A DNA stretch of 46,567 nt. It comes from Marinomonas spartinae (GTDB lineage Bacteria > Pseudomonadota > Gammaproteobacteria > Pseudomonadales > Marinomonadaceae). The notes under the pieces are model-generated. The model saw nothing but the letters and a program-made list of their open reading frames with translations, ran no database searches and was not told where the DNA came from. The stretch spans positions 1 through 46,567 of the forward strand of contig NZ_FLOB01000019.1 in the NCBI RefSeq assembly GCF_900089775.1, given 5' to 3'. The position numbers and the translations under genes were made by a program. Numbering within the stretch: position 1 is the first letter of the stretch; each line of letters opens with the position of its first letter. This document shows positions 26,196 through 35,406 of the stretch, in pieces.

Positions 26196-27761
26196 ATGAA
26201 AAAATTATTAGCAACCAGTCTGTTGCTATGTCTGAGTAGTTTCTCTGTGTTGGCAGCCACCCCACCTAATGCGCTAGTGGTTGCTCAGTCCTTAGATGAT
26301 GTGACCAGTTTGGATCCTGCTCAAGGTTTTGAATTAACCTCAGTGCAAACCTTTACCAATGTGTATCAACGTTTGGTTCAGTCAAATCCAAAGAAACCAA
26401 CTGAGTTAGAGCCAACCTTGGCGGTAAGTTGGGTGTCTACACCAAAGAGTTTGACCATTACCTTACGTAAAGGAGCTGAGTTTGCCAGTGGTAACCCAGT
26501 GCGCCCTGAAGATGTGGCTTTTTCCCTTGCCCGTGTGGTGAAGTTGAACTTGGCGCCGTCTTTTATTTTGACGCAATTGGGGTGGAATAAAGATAATGTG
26601 GACAGTCACATTCAAAAAGTGGCAGATAACAAAGTAAAAATTACTTGGGATGTTAATGTCGGTCCATCGTTCGTTTTGAGTCTTTTATCTGCACCAGTGT
26701 CTTCGATTGTTGATGAAAAAACTGTGATGGCTCATGCGAAAAATGGTGACTTTGGCCATGCTTGGTTGAATGATCATTCGGCAGGCAGTGGGCCATTCCA
26801 AATCAGACAATACACACCCCATGAAGCCTTGGTGTTAACGGCGAATAAAACCTCTCCTGGTGGCGCGCCAAAATTGGGCATGATTTTGATGAAAAACGTG
26901 CCAGATGCGGCAACCCGTCAGTTATTGATCGAACAAGGCGATGCGGATATTGCGCGTAACTTAGGGGCAGATCAGTTCCAATCTTTAAAAGATAAGCCCG
27001 GTGTGAAAACACTGGCGTTGCCTTATGCGTCTTTGTACTACATTTTGTTTAATACCAAAGCGAAAAACAATCCCGATTTAGCAAACCCTGCGTTCTGGAA
27101 AGCGGCACATTGGGCATTTGACTATAAAGGCATTGCTGTGGACTTGATGCGTGGTCAATTCCAAGTTCAACAGTCTTTTTTACCGCAAGGTTTTAAAGGT
27201 GCTTTAAAGGATCAGCCGTACCATTATGATCCAGAGAAAGCCAAAGCCATCTTGAAAAAGGCGGGCATTAAGAATCCACACTTTAAGTTGATCGTGAGTA
27301 ATCAGCCTCCATACTTGGATGTCGCACAGGCGCTGCAAGCCAGTTTTGCCCGTGCAGGGATTAAAGTCGAGCTCATCCCAGGTGTGAGCAGCCAAGTATC
27401 AAGCGAAGTCAATACTCACCATTTCGAGGCTACCGTATCAGCTTGGGGGCCAGATTATTTTGATCCAAATACCAACGCGTCAGCGTTTGCTTATAACCCA
27501 GAAAATGGCTCAAAAACCCTTGCATGGCGTGCAAACTGGCAGATACCTGAATTGAGTAAAATGACGCTTGCGGCTCGTGCTGAGACGAATGAAGCGAAAC
27601 GGACTCAAATGTATGAAACGCTACAGCGTAAAGTACGAGAAAACTCACCGATTGTGGTGGGCTTGCAAAACAAAAAACTGGTTGCCATTCGTAGCGATCT
27701 AAAAGGTTATGTGCAAGGCATCATGCCTGATATGGTTTATTACAAGAACGTTTCTAAATAA
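26196..27761 (+). CDS. Peptide-type ABC transporter, periplasmic binding protein
   Basis: The 521-residue protein has a signal peptide (about residues 1-20, ending VLAA) and the family 5 extracellular solute-binding fold: SLDDVTSLDPAQGFE, LEPTLAVSW, TLRKGAEFASGNPVRPEDVAFS, HSAGSGPFQIRQY and SAWGPDYFDPNTNASAF. Such proteins bind peptides, nickel chelates, opines or glycosides; nothing visible decides among these. It is the first gene of a complete five-gene importer, and its stop overlaps the permease start by one base. Confidence 0.92.
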   Translation: MKKLLATSLLLCLSSFSVLAATPPNALVVAQSLDDVTSLDPAQGFELTSVQTFTNVYQRLVQSNPKKPTELEPTLAVSWVSTPKSLTITLRKGAEFASGNPVRPEDVAFSLARVVKLNLAPSFILTQLGWNKDNVDSHIQKVADNKVKITWDVNVGPSFVLSLLSAPVSSIVDEKTVMAHAKNGDFGHAWLNDHSAGSGPFQIRQYTPHEALVLTANKTSPGGAPKLGMILMKNVPDAATRQLLIEQGDADIARNLGADQFQSLKDKPGVKTLALPYASLYYILFNTKAKNNPDLANPAFWKAAHWAFDYKGIAVDLMRGQFQVQQSFLPQGFKGALKDQPYHYDPEKAKAILKKAGIKNPHFKLIVSNQPPYLDVAQALQASFARAGIKVELIPGVSSQVSSEVNTHHFEATVSAWGPDYFDPNTNASAFAYNPENGSKTLAWRANWQIPELSKMTLAARAETNEAKRTQMYETLQRKVRENSPIVVGLQNKKLVAIRSDLKGYVQGIMPDMVYYKNVSK

Positions 27762-28816
27762 TGAGCACTTCAACCTACTCAGTCGGCGCTAAGCGCCGAC
27801 TTTGGATAGGCCGCAGCCGACAGTTGGTGAGCGGCCTTATTTCATTGGCGCTGACCTTGTTTGGTTTGCTGATATTTACTTTTATTTTGTCACGAGCGGC
27901 ACCGGTTGACCCTGTGTTACAGCTAGTGGGGGATCATGCCAGCCAAGCGACATACGATCAAGCGCGTCACGAACTAGGTCTAGACCAACCCTTGCCGATG
28001 CAGTTTTTGCATTATCTGGGGCGTTTGAGCCATGGGGATTTAGGCGTCTCTCAACTGACGCAGCAGCCAGTTATTAATGACTTGATGCGTACTTTTCCTG
28101 CAACCATTGAGCTGGCAACTTGCGCAATGATCTTTGGAGCCTTGTTCGGCATCTTACTCGCGGCCATGGCGGTATTTAAGCCAGGCAGCTGGATGGATCA
28201 CCTCGCGCGTTTTATCTCCTTATTAGGCTATTCGGTACCTGTGTTTTGGTTAGGTTTGTTAGGTCTCTTATTGTTTTATGCCACATTGCATTGGTCTGCA
28301 GGGCCAGGGCGATTAGACGACATTTATACCTATACCATGACGCAACATAGTGGTTTTGTCTTGTTAGATGCCCTTCGCAGCGGTGATCCAGCAATATTGA
28401 AAAATGCCATTGCCCATTTATGGTTGCCTGTTGCCGTTCTGGCATTACTTTCTATGGCGTCGATCACTCGCTTATTACGCGCCGTGATGCTGGAAGAAAG
28501 TAATAAAGAATATGTGATCTTGGCGCAAGCCAAAGGAGCGAGTCGGCTGCGTATTATCCTTGTGCATATATTTCCGAATGTATTAGGTACTCTAATTACC
28601 ATCCTCGCGCTTTCCTACGCCAGCTTACTGGAAGGGGCTGTGTTGACCGAAACGGTATTTGCTTGGCCAGGACTGGGGCGGTATTTGACCAGTGCGCTGT
28701 TTGCATCGGATATTTCTGCTGTATTAGGGGCAACCTTGTTAATAGGTACCTGTTTTATTCTGCTGAACGCGTTTGCAGACGCACTGACAAAATGGGTGGA
28801 CCCGAGAACACGATGA
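27761..28816 (+). CDS. Peptide-type ABC transporter permease 1 (DppB-like)
   Basis: The 351-residue inner-membrane protein has about six helices and the DppB/OppB arrangement: a first helix, a periplasmic segment with the conserved ARHELGLDQPLPMQFLHYL and GDLGVS, and the EAA loop EYVILAQAKGASRLRIILVHIFPNVL. The C-terminus has LEGAVLTETVFAWPGLGRYL. It overlaps the next permease gene by four bases (ATGA). Confidence 0.93.
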   Translation: MSTSTYSVGAKRRLWIGRSRQLVSGLISLALTLFGLLIFTFILSRAAPVDPVLQLVGDHASQATYDQARHELGLDQPLPMQFLHYLGRLSHGDLGVSQLTQQPVINDLMRTFPATIELATCAMIFGALFGILLAAMAVFKPGSWMDHLARFISLLGYSVPVFWLGLLGLLLFYATLHWSAGPGRLDDIYTYTMTQHSGFVLLDALRSGDPAILKNAIAHLWLPVAVLALLSMASITRLLRAVMLEESNKEYVILAQAKGASRLRIILVHIFPNVLGTLITILALSYASLLEGAVLTETVFAWPGLGRYLTSALFASDISAVLGATLLIGTCFILLNAFADALTKWVDPRTR

Positions 28817-29694
28817 TAAATTCTAGGCTTCAAAAAGACCCTTTAGAAAAGAGTACGAAGAGAATCGCCAGCGGACTTCATTTACCACATTGGCTAAATA
28901 CCTTTAATGTGGGTTTGGTGATGGTGGTGGTTCTGCTTGGACTGGCGTTATTGGCGCCGCTTCTTTCCCCCTTTGACCCAAATCTTCAGAACATTCAAGA
29001 TCGATTGTTAGCGCCTGATGCACAGCATTGGTTTGGTACAGACCGTTTTGGTCGAGATTTATTCTCACGCGTATTGTACGGAGCACGTCCAACACTCATT
29101 CTGGTAAGTTTAGTGGTTATTCTCACCGTGCCTATTGGTTTAATCGTGGGGATTTGCGCTGGCTATTTTGGTGGCTGGACTGAGCGTGTATTAATGCGTA
29201 TGACGGACATTGTTATGTCGTTGCCAAGCTTGGTCATTGCGCTGGCGTTGGTGTCGATTTTAGGGCCGGGTTTGATGAATGGCGCTTTGGCGCTCGCCTT
29301 TACCAGTTGGCCGTCTTTTGCTCGCCAAGCGCGCACGGAAACCTTATCCATTCGTCGTAGTGATTATCTGTCTGCGGCAAAAATGCAGGGCGTAACTGGC
29401 TGGCGTTTGATTGTTGGTCATATTTTGCCTTTGGTGTTGCCTAGCGCGATTGTTCGGGCCGCTTTAAACCTAGGAGGGATTATTCTTGCGGCAGCAGGTT
29501 TGGGCTTCTTAGGTATGGGAATTCAGCCACCAACGGCAGAGTGGGGGTCGATGGTGTCTAGTGGTAGCCGGGTGATCTTTGATCAATGGTGGGTGGCCGC
29601 TGTACCTGGCTTTGCTATTTTGTTTGCTAGCCTTGCATTTAATCTGCTTGGTGATGGATTAAGAGATAAAATGGACCCTCGTCATGACAAATAA
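28813..29694 (+). CDS. Peptide-type ABC transporter permease 2 (DppC-like)
   Basis: From the ATG at 28813 the protein has 293 residues with a DppC/OppC pattern: LLAPLLSPFDPN, HWFGTDRFGRDLFSRVLYGARPTL, the EAA loop DYLSAAKMQGVTGWRLIVGHILPLVL and GLGFLGMGIQPPTAEWGSMV. The ATG overlaps the stop of permease 1 (ATGA). A longer reading frame extends upstream inside permease 1 but is not needed. It overlaps the ATPase gene downstream. Confidence 0.93.
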   Translation: MINSRLQKDPLEKSTKRIASGLHLPHWLNTFNVGLVMVVVLLGLALLAPLLSPFDPNLQNIQDRLLAPDAQHWFGTDRFGRDLFSRVLYGARPTLILVSLVVILTVPIGLIVGICAGYFGGWTERVLMRMTDIVMSLPSLVIALALVSILGPGLMNGALALAFTSWPSFARQARTETLSIRRSDYLSAAKMQGVTGWRLIVGHILPLVLPSAIVRAALNLGGIILAAAGLGFLGMGIQPPTAEWGSMVSSGSRVIFDQWWVAAVPGFAILFASLAFNLLGDGLRDKMDPRHDK

Positions 29695-30535
29695 TAGCAG
29701 TTTGATACAGGTCGAGAACCTACATATTAGTCTAGAAGACAGCACCGAATTGGTTAAAGGTATCGATTTTGCCATGGGGCGTGAGCGTGTTGCTTTGGTG
29801 GGGGAGTCCGGCTCCGGTAAGTCACTGACTGCGCGCTCTTTAATGGGCTTGTTGCCAGCATCACTGCATGTTCAGGCTAACCGTTTTGAGTTGCTTGGTG
29901 AAGCGGTGTTGGCATACAGCCAGCGTCAGTGGCTTCAATTGCGTGGTAAACAGGTGTCTATGGTATTACAAGACCCAAAATACGCTTTGAACCCATCGCA
30001 AAACATTGGCAGACAAGTAGAAGAACCTTTGGTGCTTCATCAATCTCTGGCCAAAAAAACACGAGTTGAAAAAGTCGAACATATGTTGGATGCGGTCGGC
30101 TTGCCTAACCCTGCTAAACTTCGCAAGCTTTATCCTCACCAACTATCTGGCGGTATGGGACAGCGTGTCATGCTTGCCATCGCGTTGATTAATGATCCGC
30201 AATTTTTGATTGCTGATGAACCCACTTCCGCCCTGGATCATGCTGTACGCGACCAAGTGCTAGAGCTGATTGCGTCTTTAGTTGAGGAACGGAATATGGG
30301 GCTGCTGCTGATCAGTCACGATTTACAGCAGGTAGCCGATTATTGCGAACGTGTATTGGTGATGTATCAAGGTCAACTGATCGATCAGTTACCTGCTTCC
30401 CAGCTGTCTAATGCGACACATCCCTATACGCAAACCTTGTGGTCTTGTCGACCCAATATTGATAAGCGAGGGCAAACGCTTCCGGTGCTGGATCGTGGAG
30501 CATTAGCGACCTTAACCGAAGGAGCAGCCAAATGA
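29684..30535 (+). CDS. Peptide-type ABC transporter ATP-binding protein 1 (DppD-like)
   Basis: The 283-residue ATPase has Walker A GESGSGKS near residue 38, Q-loop MVLQDPKYALNPSQ, signature LSGGMGQRVMLAIALI (a Met in place of the usual Gln), Walker [13 protein letters not shown] and H-loop ISHDLQQV. The C-terminus has the YTQTLWSCRP element of the Dpp/Opp group but is shorter than DppD and lacks its Cys cluster. It overlaps both neighbours. Confidence 0.92.
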   Translation: MTNNSSLIQVENLHISLEDSTELVKGIDFAMGRERVALVGESGSGKSLTARSLMGLLPASLHVQANRFELLGEAVLAYSQRQWLQLRGKQVSMVLQDPKYALNPSQNIGRQVEEPLVLHQSLAKKTRVEKVEHMLDAVGLPNPAKLRKLYPHQLSGGMGQRVMLAIALINDPQFLIADEPTSALDHAVRDQVLELIASLVEERNMGLLLISHDLQQVADYCERVLVMYQGQLIDQLPASQLSNATHPYTQTLWSCRPNIDKRGQTLPVLDRGALATLTEGAAK

Positions 30536-31218
30536 GTGTGCTTGAATTAAAAGACGTGAGCATCAGTCATGTACAAGGCTTGGAAAAAAACACGGTCGTT
30601 CATGATGTGAATGTATCGATAAAAGCGGGTGAATGTTTTGGTTTGGTGGGTCCTTCGGGTTGTGGCAAATCCACCTTGCTTTGGGTATTGGCGGGGTTGA
30701 ACCCACATTGGAGTGGCGGTATACGGTTACTTGATCAGCCATTAACGCCAGGCAAAGTCTTTAGCGGTGAATTACGCCGTCGTGTACAAATGGTGTTTCA
30801 AGACCCGTATGCCTCGTTGCATCCAAAACATCGTTTGCGCCGAGCCTTGTCTGAACCACTAAAGTTGCTTGGCTATCAAGACATCGATGATCGACTCAGC
30901 GAAGGTTTCAAACTTGTGGGGCTGTCAGAGAATATGATTGACCGCTATCCCCATCAGCTGTCAGGAGGGCAACGTCAACGTGTCGCTATTATCCGAGCCT
31001 TGCTGCTGGAACCTAAGCTTCTTCTACTGGACGAACCCACATCTGCACTGGATATGTCGGTTCAGGCGGAAATACTCAACCTGTTAAACGAGTTAAAAGC
31101 CAAGCGTGATTTGACGATGATAATGGTCAGTCATGATCCTGAAGTGGTGGATTACATGTGTGATCATGCCGTTACCATGAAAGCTGGGCGGATTGATAAG
31201 GAAACTTTCTACGATTAG
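30532..31218 (+). CDS. Peptide-type ABC transporter ATP-binding protein 2 (DppF-like, short)
   Basis: The 228-residue ATPase has Walker A GPSGCGKST near residue 40, Q-loop MVFQDPYASLHPKH, signature LSGGQRQRVAIIRALL, Walker [21 protein letters not shown] and H-loop VSHDPEVV. At 228 residues it is clearly shorter than DppF/OppF (about 330) and lacks their C-terminal oligopeptide/dipeptide transporter extension; NikE-like ATPases are also short. It is the last gene of the operon. Confidence 0.92.
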   Translation: MSVLELKDVSISHVQGLEKNTVVHDVNVSIKAGECFGLVGPSGCGKSTLLWVLAGLNPHWSGGIRLLDQPLTPGKVFSGELRRRVQMVFQDPYASLHPKHRLRRALSEPLKLLGYQDIDDRLSEGFKLVGLSENMIDRYPHQLSGGQRQRVAIIRALLLEPKLLLLDEPTSALDMSVQAEILNLLNELKAKRDLTMIMVSHDPEVVDYMCDHAVTMKAGRIDKETFYD

Positions 31219-31267
31219 GCTCAAAGCCTATTGAATGGCAGACATTGAGCTCCTTGTAAATATCAAT

Positions 31268-31295
31268 GGGTAAAAGCCCAAGGGAGCTTTTACCC
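31268..31295. terminator. Bidirectional terminator between convergent operons
   Basis: Arms GGGTAAAAGC (31268-31277) and GCTTTTACCC (31286-31295) with an 8-nt loop, then GCGTTTTT on the plus strand. The right arm overlaps the stop codon of the metal ATPase gene on the minus strand. Confidence 0.75.
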
Positions 31296-33299
31296 GCGTT
31301 TTTCAGGTTTGCGTAGGATGTCTTCAAAGCGCAGTAAGCGACCAGTATTCACCAATACTAACAAGGTGCTTAAATTATGGAGAACGGCGGCAATAAGGGC
31401 GCCAGCCACACCCAGCATGCCAAATGCTGCCGCAGCCATGATGGCAATGGTCCAGCTTAATCCGATAATGACGTTCATATGTAAAGTGCGGCGGCAGCGT
31501 CGACTCAAGCGTACGCATGTGGCTAGACGGCGCAGGTCGCTGCCAATTAAGACAATATCCGCGGAGGCTAGGGCGATGTCCGCGCCCCCCGCACCCATGG
31601 CGACGCCCACCACACCTGCTTTCAGAGCCAGTGAGTCGTTGATGCCATCACCCACTACAAGGGGTTTAAAGCCCGTTTGAATCTCATGGCTGACGCGATG
31701 CAGTTTGTCTTCAGGTAAGGCTTGAGCAACGACATCATGAATACCGACTTCTTTGGCGAGTTTGTCCGCCACGGATTGACGGTCGCCGGTGAGTAACACT
31801 TGGCGACCGAGACCCAGTTCTCGTAAATCAGCCAACGCTTGGGCGGCTTCAGGGCGAACTTGATCGGCTAATAACATCCAACTTAAGAATTGACCATTGA
31901 GTGATAGTCCCGCAATAGGGCCGTCGTGCTGTGGTATATCTGGAAGCTTGATGCCTAATTGAGTGAACAGCTCAGGTCTGCCCAGCGCCGCTTCTCCTTG
32001 TTCGGTTTGTGCTACGACACCTAATCCTTGTCGTTCGCGAATATCTTGTAGAGGCAGGTAAACATCGCTAGAAGCGAGGCTAGACATGGCACGACTGACC
32101 GGGTGGCTGCTAGAGGCTCCCAAACTGGCCGCTAAAATACGTATCGCTTGCTCGCTTATGTTGGTGCCTTCAGCTGCTTTCAGCTTTTGCAGACTTAATG
32201 AGCCAAAGGTTAGTGTGCCTGTTTTATCGACCACTAAAGAGCTGAGTTCCGTGAATTCTTCTAAAAACGCCGAGCTGCGGATCAGTATGCCATGCCGTGC
32301 GGCCACGGCAATACCTGCAATGGCGGCAGCGGGGGCTGACAGAACCAAAGCACATGGACAAGCGGCCACCAATACTGCAAGCATTGCTTGAGCATCATAG
32401 GTGACGAACCAAGTGATGGCGGCCACCATGAGCACTAATAGCATGTACTGTCCTGCATAGCGCTCTAATAAACGAGTAATGGGTGGCTTAGCTTGTTCTG
32501 CTTGCTGCATTAGGGCAATCACTTTGCCTAATGTGGAATCATCACCGGTGCGAGTCACTTGAATGCGTAAGAGACCATCGAGGTTAATAGCGCCGCCAAA
32601 TACCTCATCGCCTATTTTGGCATCTTGTGGAACGGACTCCCCGGTAATAGGCGCTGTATCAAGGCTTGCCATACCACTGATAACAATGCCATCAGCAGGG
32701 ATTCTATCGCCAGCGCGTACCTCAACCTGATCGTCTTTGATCAGTTGTTGATTATCTATCTCGCTGATGTTGCCATCATGATCGATTTTTCTGGCTTTGC
32801 TTTGAGTGAGGTGACTTAAGGCTTCGATGGCCTCTTGTGAGCCAATCATGCTTCGTTCTTCTAGAATATGACCAAAAATCATAATAATAGGGAGCAACGC
32901 AGCGGTCATTAAGTCGCCTGTGGCCCAAGCGCCCAGCATCGCTAATGCGATAAGCTGATCGGTGATGCCATGCAAACTGGGGTGTTTTAAGCTATGCCAA
33001 GAGGATTTGATAACAGGAAAGGCGACTAGGATCGAAGCGATTCCTAGCAACATTTGACTCACACTTTGTTGTAAGGGAAAAAGCCAATGCCAAGCTAACC
33101 CAAGGGCTAATAAGCCTAATGACACCATGGCTAATGTCAGTTGCTTCGCGGCGGCTTTTTGCTCGCTCCTGCTTAGTGAGCCTGAACTAAAATGAATATG
33201 GCCGTGATCATGTCCATGGTGGTCGTGTCCATGGTGGTTGTGTCCATGGTGGTTGTGTCCATTGTGATGGCTGGTGTGAGAATGGGAAGGCTGTGTCAT
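31290..33299 (-). CDS. P1B-type heavy-metal translocating ATPase with His-rich N-terminus
   Basis: The 669-residue protein has the P-type ATPase core: phosphorylation site DKTGTLTFG, TGES in the actuator domain, SSSHPVSRAM in the nucleotide-binding domain, GDGINDSLALK in the hinge and the metal-transport motif CPC in VAACPCALVLSAPAA. Instead of an HMA domain, the N-terminus (about residues 4-37) is a run of His with Gly, Asn and Asp. The last helices contain HNLSTLLVLVNTGRLLRF, which is not the ADTG of ZntA, the MSxS of CopA or the HEGGT of CoaT. The exported metal is therefore uncertain; Zn, Cd, Co or Cu are all possible. It is the last gene of a four-gene operon with three SPFH proteins and overlaps the previous one by four bases. 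Confidence 0.9.
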   Translation of the reverse strand: MTQPSHSHTSHHNGHNHHGHNHHGHDHHGHDHGHIHFSSGSLSRSEQKAAAKQLTLAMVSLGLLALGLAWHWLFPLQQSVSQMLLGIASILVAFPVIKSSWHSLKHPSLHGITDQLIALAMLGAWATGDLMTAALLPIIMIFGHILEERSMIGSQEAIEALSHLTQSKARKIDHDGNISEIDNQQLIKDDQVEVRAGDRIPADGIVISGMASLDTAPITGESVPQDAKIGDEVFGGAINLDGLLRIQVTRTGDDSTLGKVIALMQQAEQAKPPITRLLERYAGQYMLLVLMVAAITWFVTYDAQAMLAVLVAACPCALVLSAPAAAIAGIAVAARHGILIRSSAFLEEFTELSSLVVDKTGTLTFGSLSLQKLKAAEGTNISEQAIRILAASLGASSSHPVSRAMSSLASSDVYLPLQDIRERQGLGVVAQTEQGEAALGRPELFTQLGIKLPDIPQHDGPIAGLSLNGQFLSWMLLADQVRPEAAQALADLRELGLGRQVLLTGDRQSVADKLAKEVGIHDVVAQALPEDKLHRVSHEIQTGFKPLVVGDGINDSLALKAGVVGVAMGAGGADIALASADIVLIGSDLRRLATCVRLSRRCRRTLHMNVIIGLSWTIAIMAAAAFGMLGVAGALIAAVLHNLSTLLVLVNTGRLLRFEDILRKPEKRG
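33211..33270 (-). repeat. 15-bp tandem repeats encoding the His-rich tail
   Basis: Four adjacent 15-bp units (33211-33225, 33226-33240, 33241-33255, 33256-33270) differ by only a few bases and encode HDHHG/HNHHG units. The two middle copies are identical. The repeats preserve frame and could expand or contract. Confidence 0.85.
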
Positions 33300-34372
33300 G
33301 GTTGCTTGCCTTGTAAAATCAATTTGGCATCGTCTTTAGGATCGACTGTCGAAACGGAGCCGGCTTGGGACAATAAAGTGGTAATGCGCTGGCGATAAAG
33401 GCGCCACAATAAGCCGGGGTCTGCGTTAACCTGCTGCACTTTGGCAAGTTTGAGTATGCTTGCTGTATTGGCTTGTGCATTAGCGATACGTTCACTGGCG
33501 TTCGCATTGGCTTCTTGTAAAATACGATCGGCTTCTTGGTTTGCTGCTTGTAAGGTGGATGCCGCTTTATTATTCGCTTTTGCAATGGCTTGTTTGGCAA
33601 GCTGACTGGCGGTTAATACCGCATTGAAGGCATCAACCGTTTCTACAGGAAGCTTGGGTTGAATGTCTACACGAGCCACTTTTATACCCAGACTGGCATG
33701 TTCTTGTGTCAGTTGAGCAAGGCGAAGATTGATTTGTTTCACCAAGTCTTCGCGCAGTTTTTCCCTTTCTTCTGCGGCTTTGGTGCTGGAACCCACCAGT
33801 TCAGGACGTGCTACCAATATAGTGTCTAAATCCCGTGATGCTGAAATCACTACAGCACTGCGTTCGACCAACCGATCTAACGCGAAATTCACATGTTTGC
33901 CTTGCAGCACATAGGCATATGGGTCGGTCACTTTATAATAAAGGTGGACACCGAGTTGCACGATGCCAGAGTCGCCTGTTAGTAAGTAACCCTCGCCAGC
34001 GGTTGCATCGGTAAGTATGCCGGAATCCAAGCCACTATAATCTATGGATTTTGGTCGAATAAGCGCTTTTACTGTGCGATCCACGACGCGATCGGCCGAG
34101 GGAATAATAACCACTTTTTCAAAAGGTTGAGGCCAAGCGAGCAGTAATCCAGAGTTCTGTTCACGATCAATGGCTCCAAAGCGTAAGACAACTGCACGGC
34201 TTTCTGGACCAATTTCCCGAATATTGCTGACTAACCAACTGATGGCGGTGACACTGGTTAATATGTACAGAGCAATAAAGGCTAAACGCCCAGCTTGAAA
34301 CCAATGTCCTTGAGACTTACCTGGTGAGGTGCCAGGTTGCCCATTTCTTTTACTGGCGGACAAGAGGCTCAT
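33296..34372 (-). CDS. SPFH-domain membrane protein, HflK-like
   Basis: The 358-residue protein has a short basic N-terminus, one membrane helix (about 28-48) and an SPFH/band 7 domain (about 55-250: ESRAVVLRFGAID, GLLLAWPQPFEKV, YYKVTDPYAYVLQ, RLVERSAVVISASRDLDTIL). A long Ala-rich coiled coil follows (about 255-325: ANNKAASTLQAANQEADRILQEANANASERIANAQ), typical for the rods of HflK/HflC cages. In E. coli HflK and HflC surround the protease FtsH, but here no protease gene is nearby and the neighbour is a metal ATPase. It overlaps genes on both sides by four bases. Confidence 0.87.
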   Translation of the reverse strand: MSLLSASKRNGQPGTSPGKSQGHWFQAGRLAFIALYILTSVTAISWLVSNIREIGPESRAVVLRFGAIDREQNSGLLLAWPQPFEKVVIIPSADRVVDRTVKALIRPKSIDYSGLDSGILTDATAGEGYLLTGDSGIVQLGVHLYYKVTDPYAYVLQGKHVNFALDRLVERSAVVISASRDLDTILVARPELVGSSTKAAEEREKLREDLVKQINLRLAQLTQEHASLGIKVARVDIQPKLPVETVDAFNAVLTASQLAKQAIAKANNKAASTLQAANQEADRILQEANANASERIANAQANTASILKLAKVQQVNADPGLLWRLYRQRITTLLSQAGSVSTVDPKDDAKLILQGKQP

Positions 34373-35406
34373 GGCTGGACTGTTCCTTGTTTCTTAATAG
34401 AGCGGTTCTGTAACATAACAGGACCGTCTTTGATATTAGCAGGACCGTCGATGAGGGCTTTAAAGGGCGCGGCGTCAGTACGAAGAACCAAATGAGTATT
34501 GCCGTTGATAATGCTACTTAATGTATCCAAAGAACGGAGCAAATCATACAGTTGAGGTGCTTCTTTATGGGCTTGTCCGTAAATATCCGCGGCCTGTACG
34601 ATCAACTTCGCTTCAATATCCGCTGCTTTTACTTTCGCATTTGCGGTAATGATGCGGGCCTCTTTTTGTGCTGTGGAGACGATTTGTGCCGCTTGTCGTT
34701 TGCCTTCTGCCGTGCGTTGTGTGGCGATGGTTTCTCGTTCTGCACGCATACGATCTACTGTGGCGGTGAGGGTGACAACTGGAAGTGTTAGGCGCTCTAT
34801 ACCGACTTGCACAACCCGTACGCCGTAGGTGTTGAGTAAGGAACCTTCTATTTGAGCGCGGAGTTTGTTTTCAAAATCGTTAATTTGCACTTTGCTGCCA
34901 TCCGTATTAACCAAGCTGGATAAGTTATAACTACTGGCGGTAGCTTCGAGAGCTGAACCAACAAAAGTGCGCAGTTGACGGGCTGCTTCAGAGGGCTTGT
35001 TTTGTACGGCGCGCATAAAGCGTTTGACGTCTTCTTTATCGGATTTCACCTGCCAAACCACATAGGCTTGCACGATAATACGTAAGCCGTCTTTGGTGCC
35101 CACATCTTGTAAGCCACTTGATGTGGTACGAAGTCGTAAATCAACGGGAGTGGAGAGTTCAATAGGAGTGGGTAAATGCCAGGCCAAGCCAGGAGTTAAT
35201 ATCACTCGAACTGGATCACCAAAGCGGGTAATCACCTCTGCTTCCCCAGATCGCACTTGTACTAAGCAGGCCGCTGCAAGCGCGAACAAAACCAGCAAAA
35301 GAGCAAAGGTCATGCGTCGCCAAGTGGCGCTCTTTTTTTCATGATGAGTTTCATTGTCCAGTTGGTCATGCTCATGGTCATGATGGTGGTGATGTGGCTG
35401 GCTCAA
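34369..35406 (-). CDS. SPFH-domain membrane protein, HflC-like, with His-rich N-terminus
   Basis: The 345-residue protein begins with a His-rich tail (SQPHHHHHDHEHD), then one membrane helix (about 30-50), an SPFH domain (about 52-245: GEAEVITRFGDPVRVILTPGLAWHLPTP, YVVWQVKSDKEDVKRFM, VRVVQVGIERLTLP) and a coiled-coil Ala-rich region (RAERETIATQRTAEGKRQAAQI). The start is a TTG overlapping the stop of the upstream gene; AGGAG lies five bases before it. The His tail resembles that of the ATPase in the same operon, which suggests metal binding on the cytoplasmic side; this is inference. Confidence 0.87.
   Translation of the reverse strand: MSQPHHHHHDHEHDQLDNETHHEKKSATWRRMTFALLLVLFALAAACLVQVRSGEAEVITRFGDPVRVILTPGLAWHLPTPIELSTPVDLRLRTTSSGLQDVGTKDGLRIIVQAYVVWQVKSDKEDVKRFMRAVQNKPSEAARQLRTFVGSALEATASSYNLSSLVNTDGSKVQINDFENKLRAQIEGSLLNTYGVRVVQVGIERLTLPVVTLTATVDRMRAERETIATQRTAEGKRQAAQIVSTAQKEARIITANAKVKAADIEAKLIVQAADIYGQAHKEAPQLYDLLRSLDTLSSIINGNTHLVLRTDAAPFKALIDGPANIKDGPVMLQNRSIKKQGTVQP

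Noticed and set aside
33192..33398. Plus-strand ORF rich in Val and Met opposite the His-rich tail
   Set aside because: It only reflects the antisense of the His repeats (CAC/CAT read as GTG/ATG).
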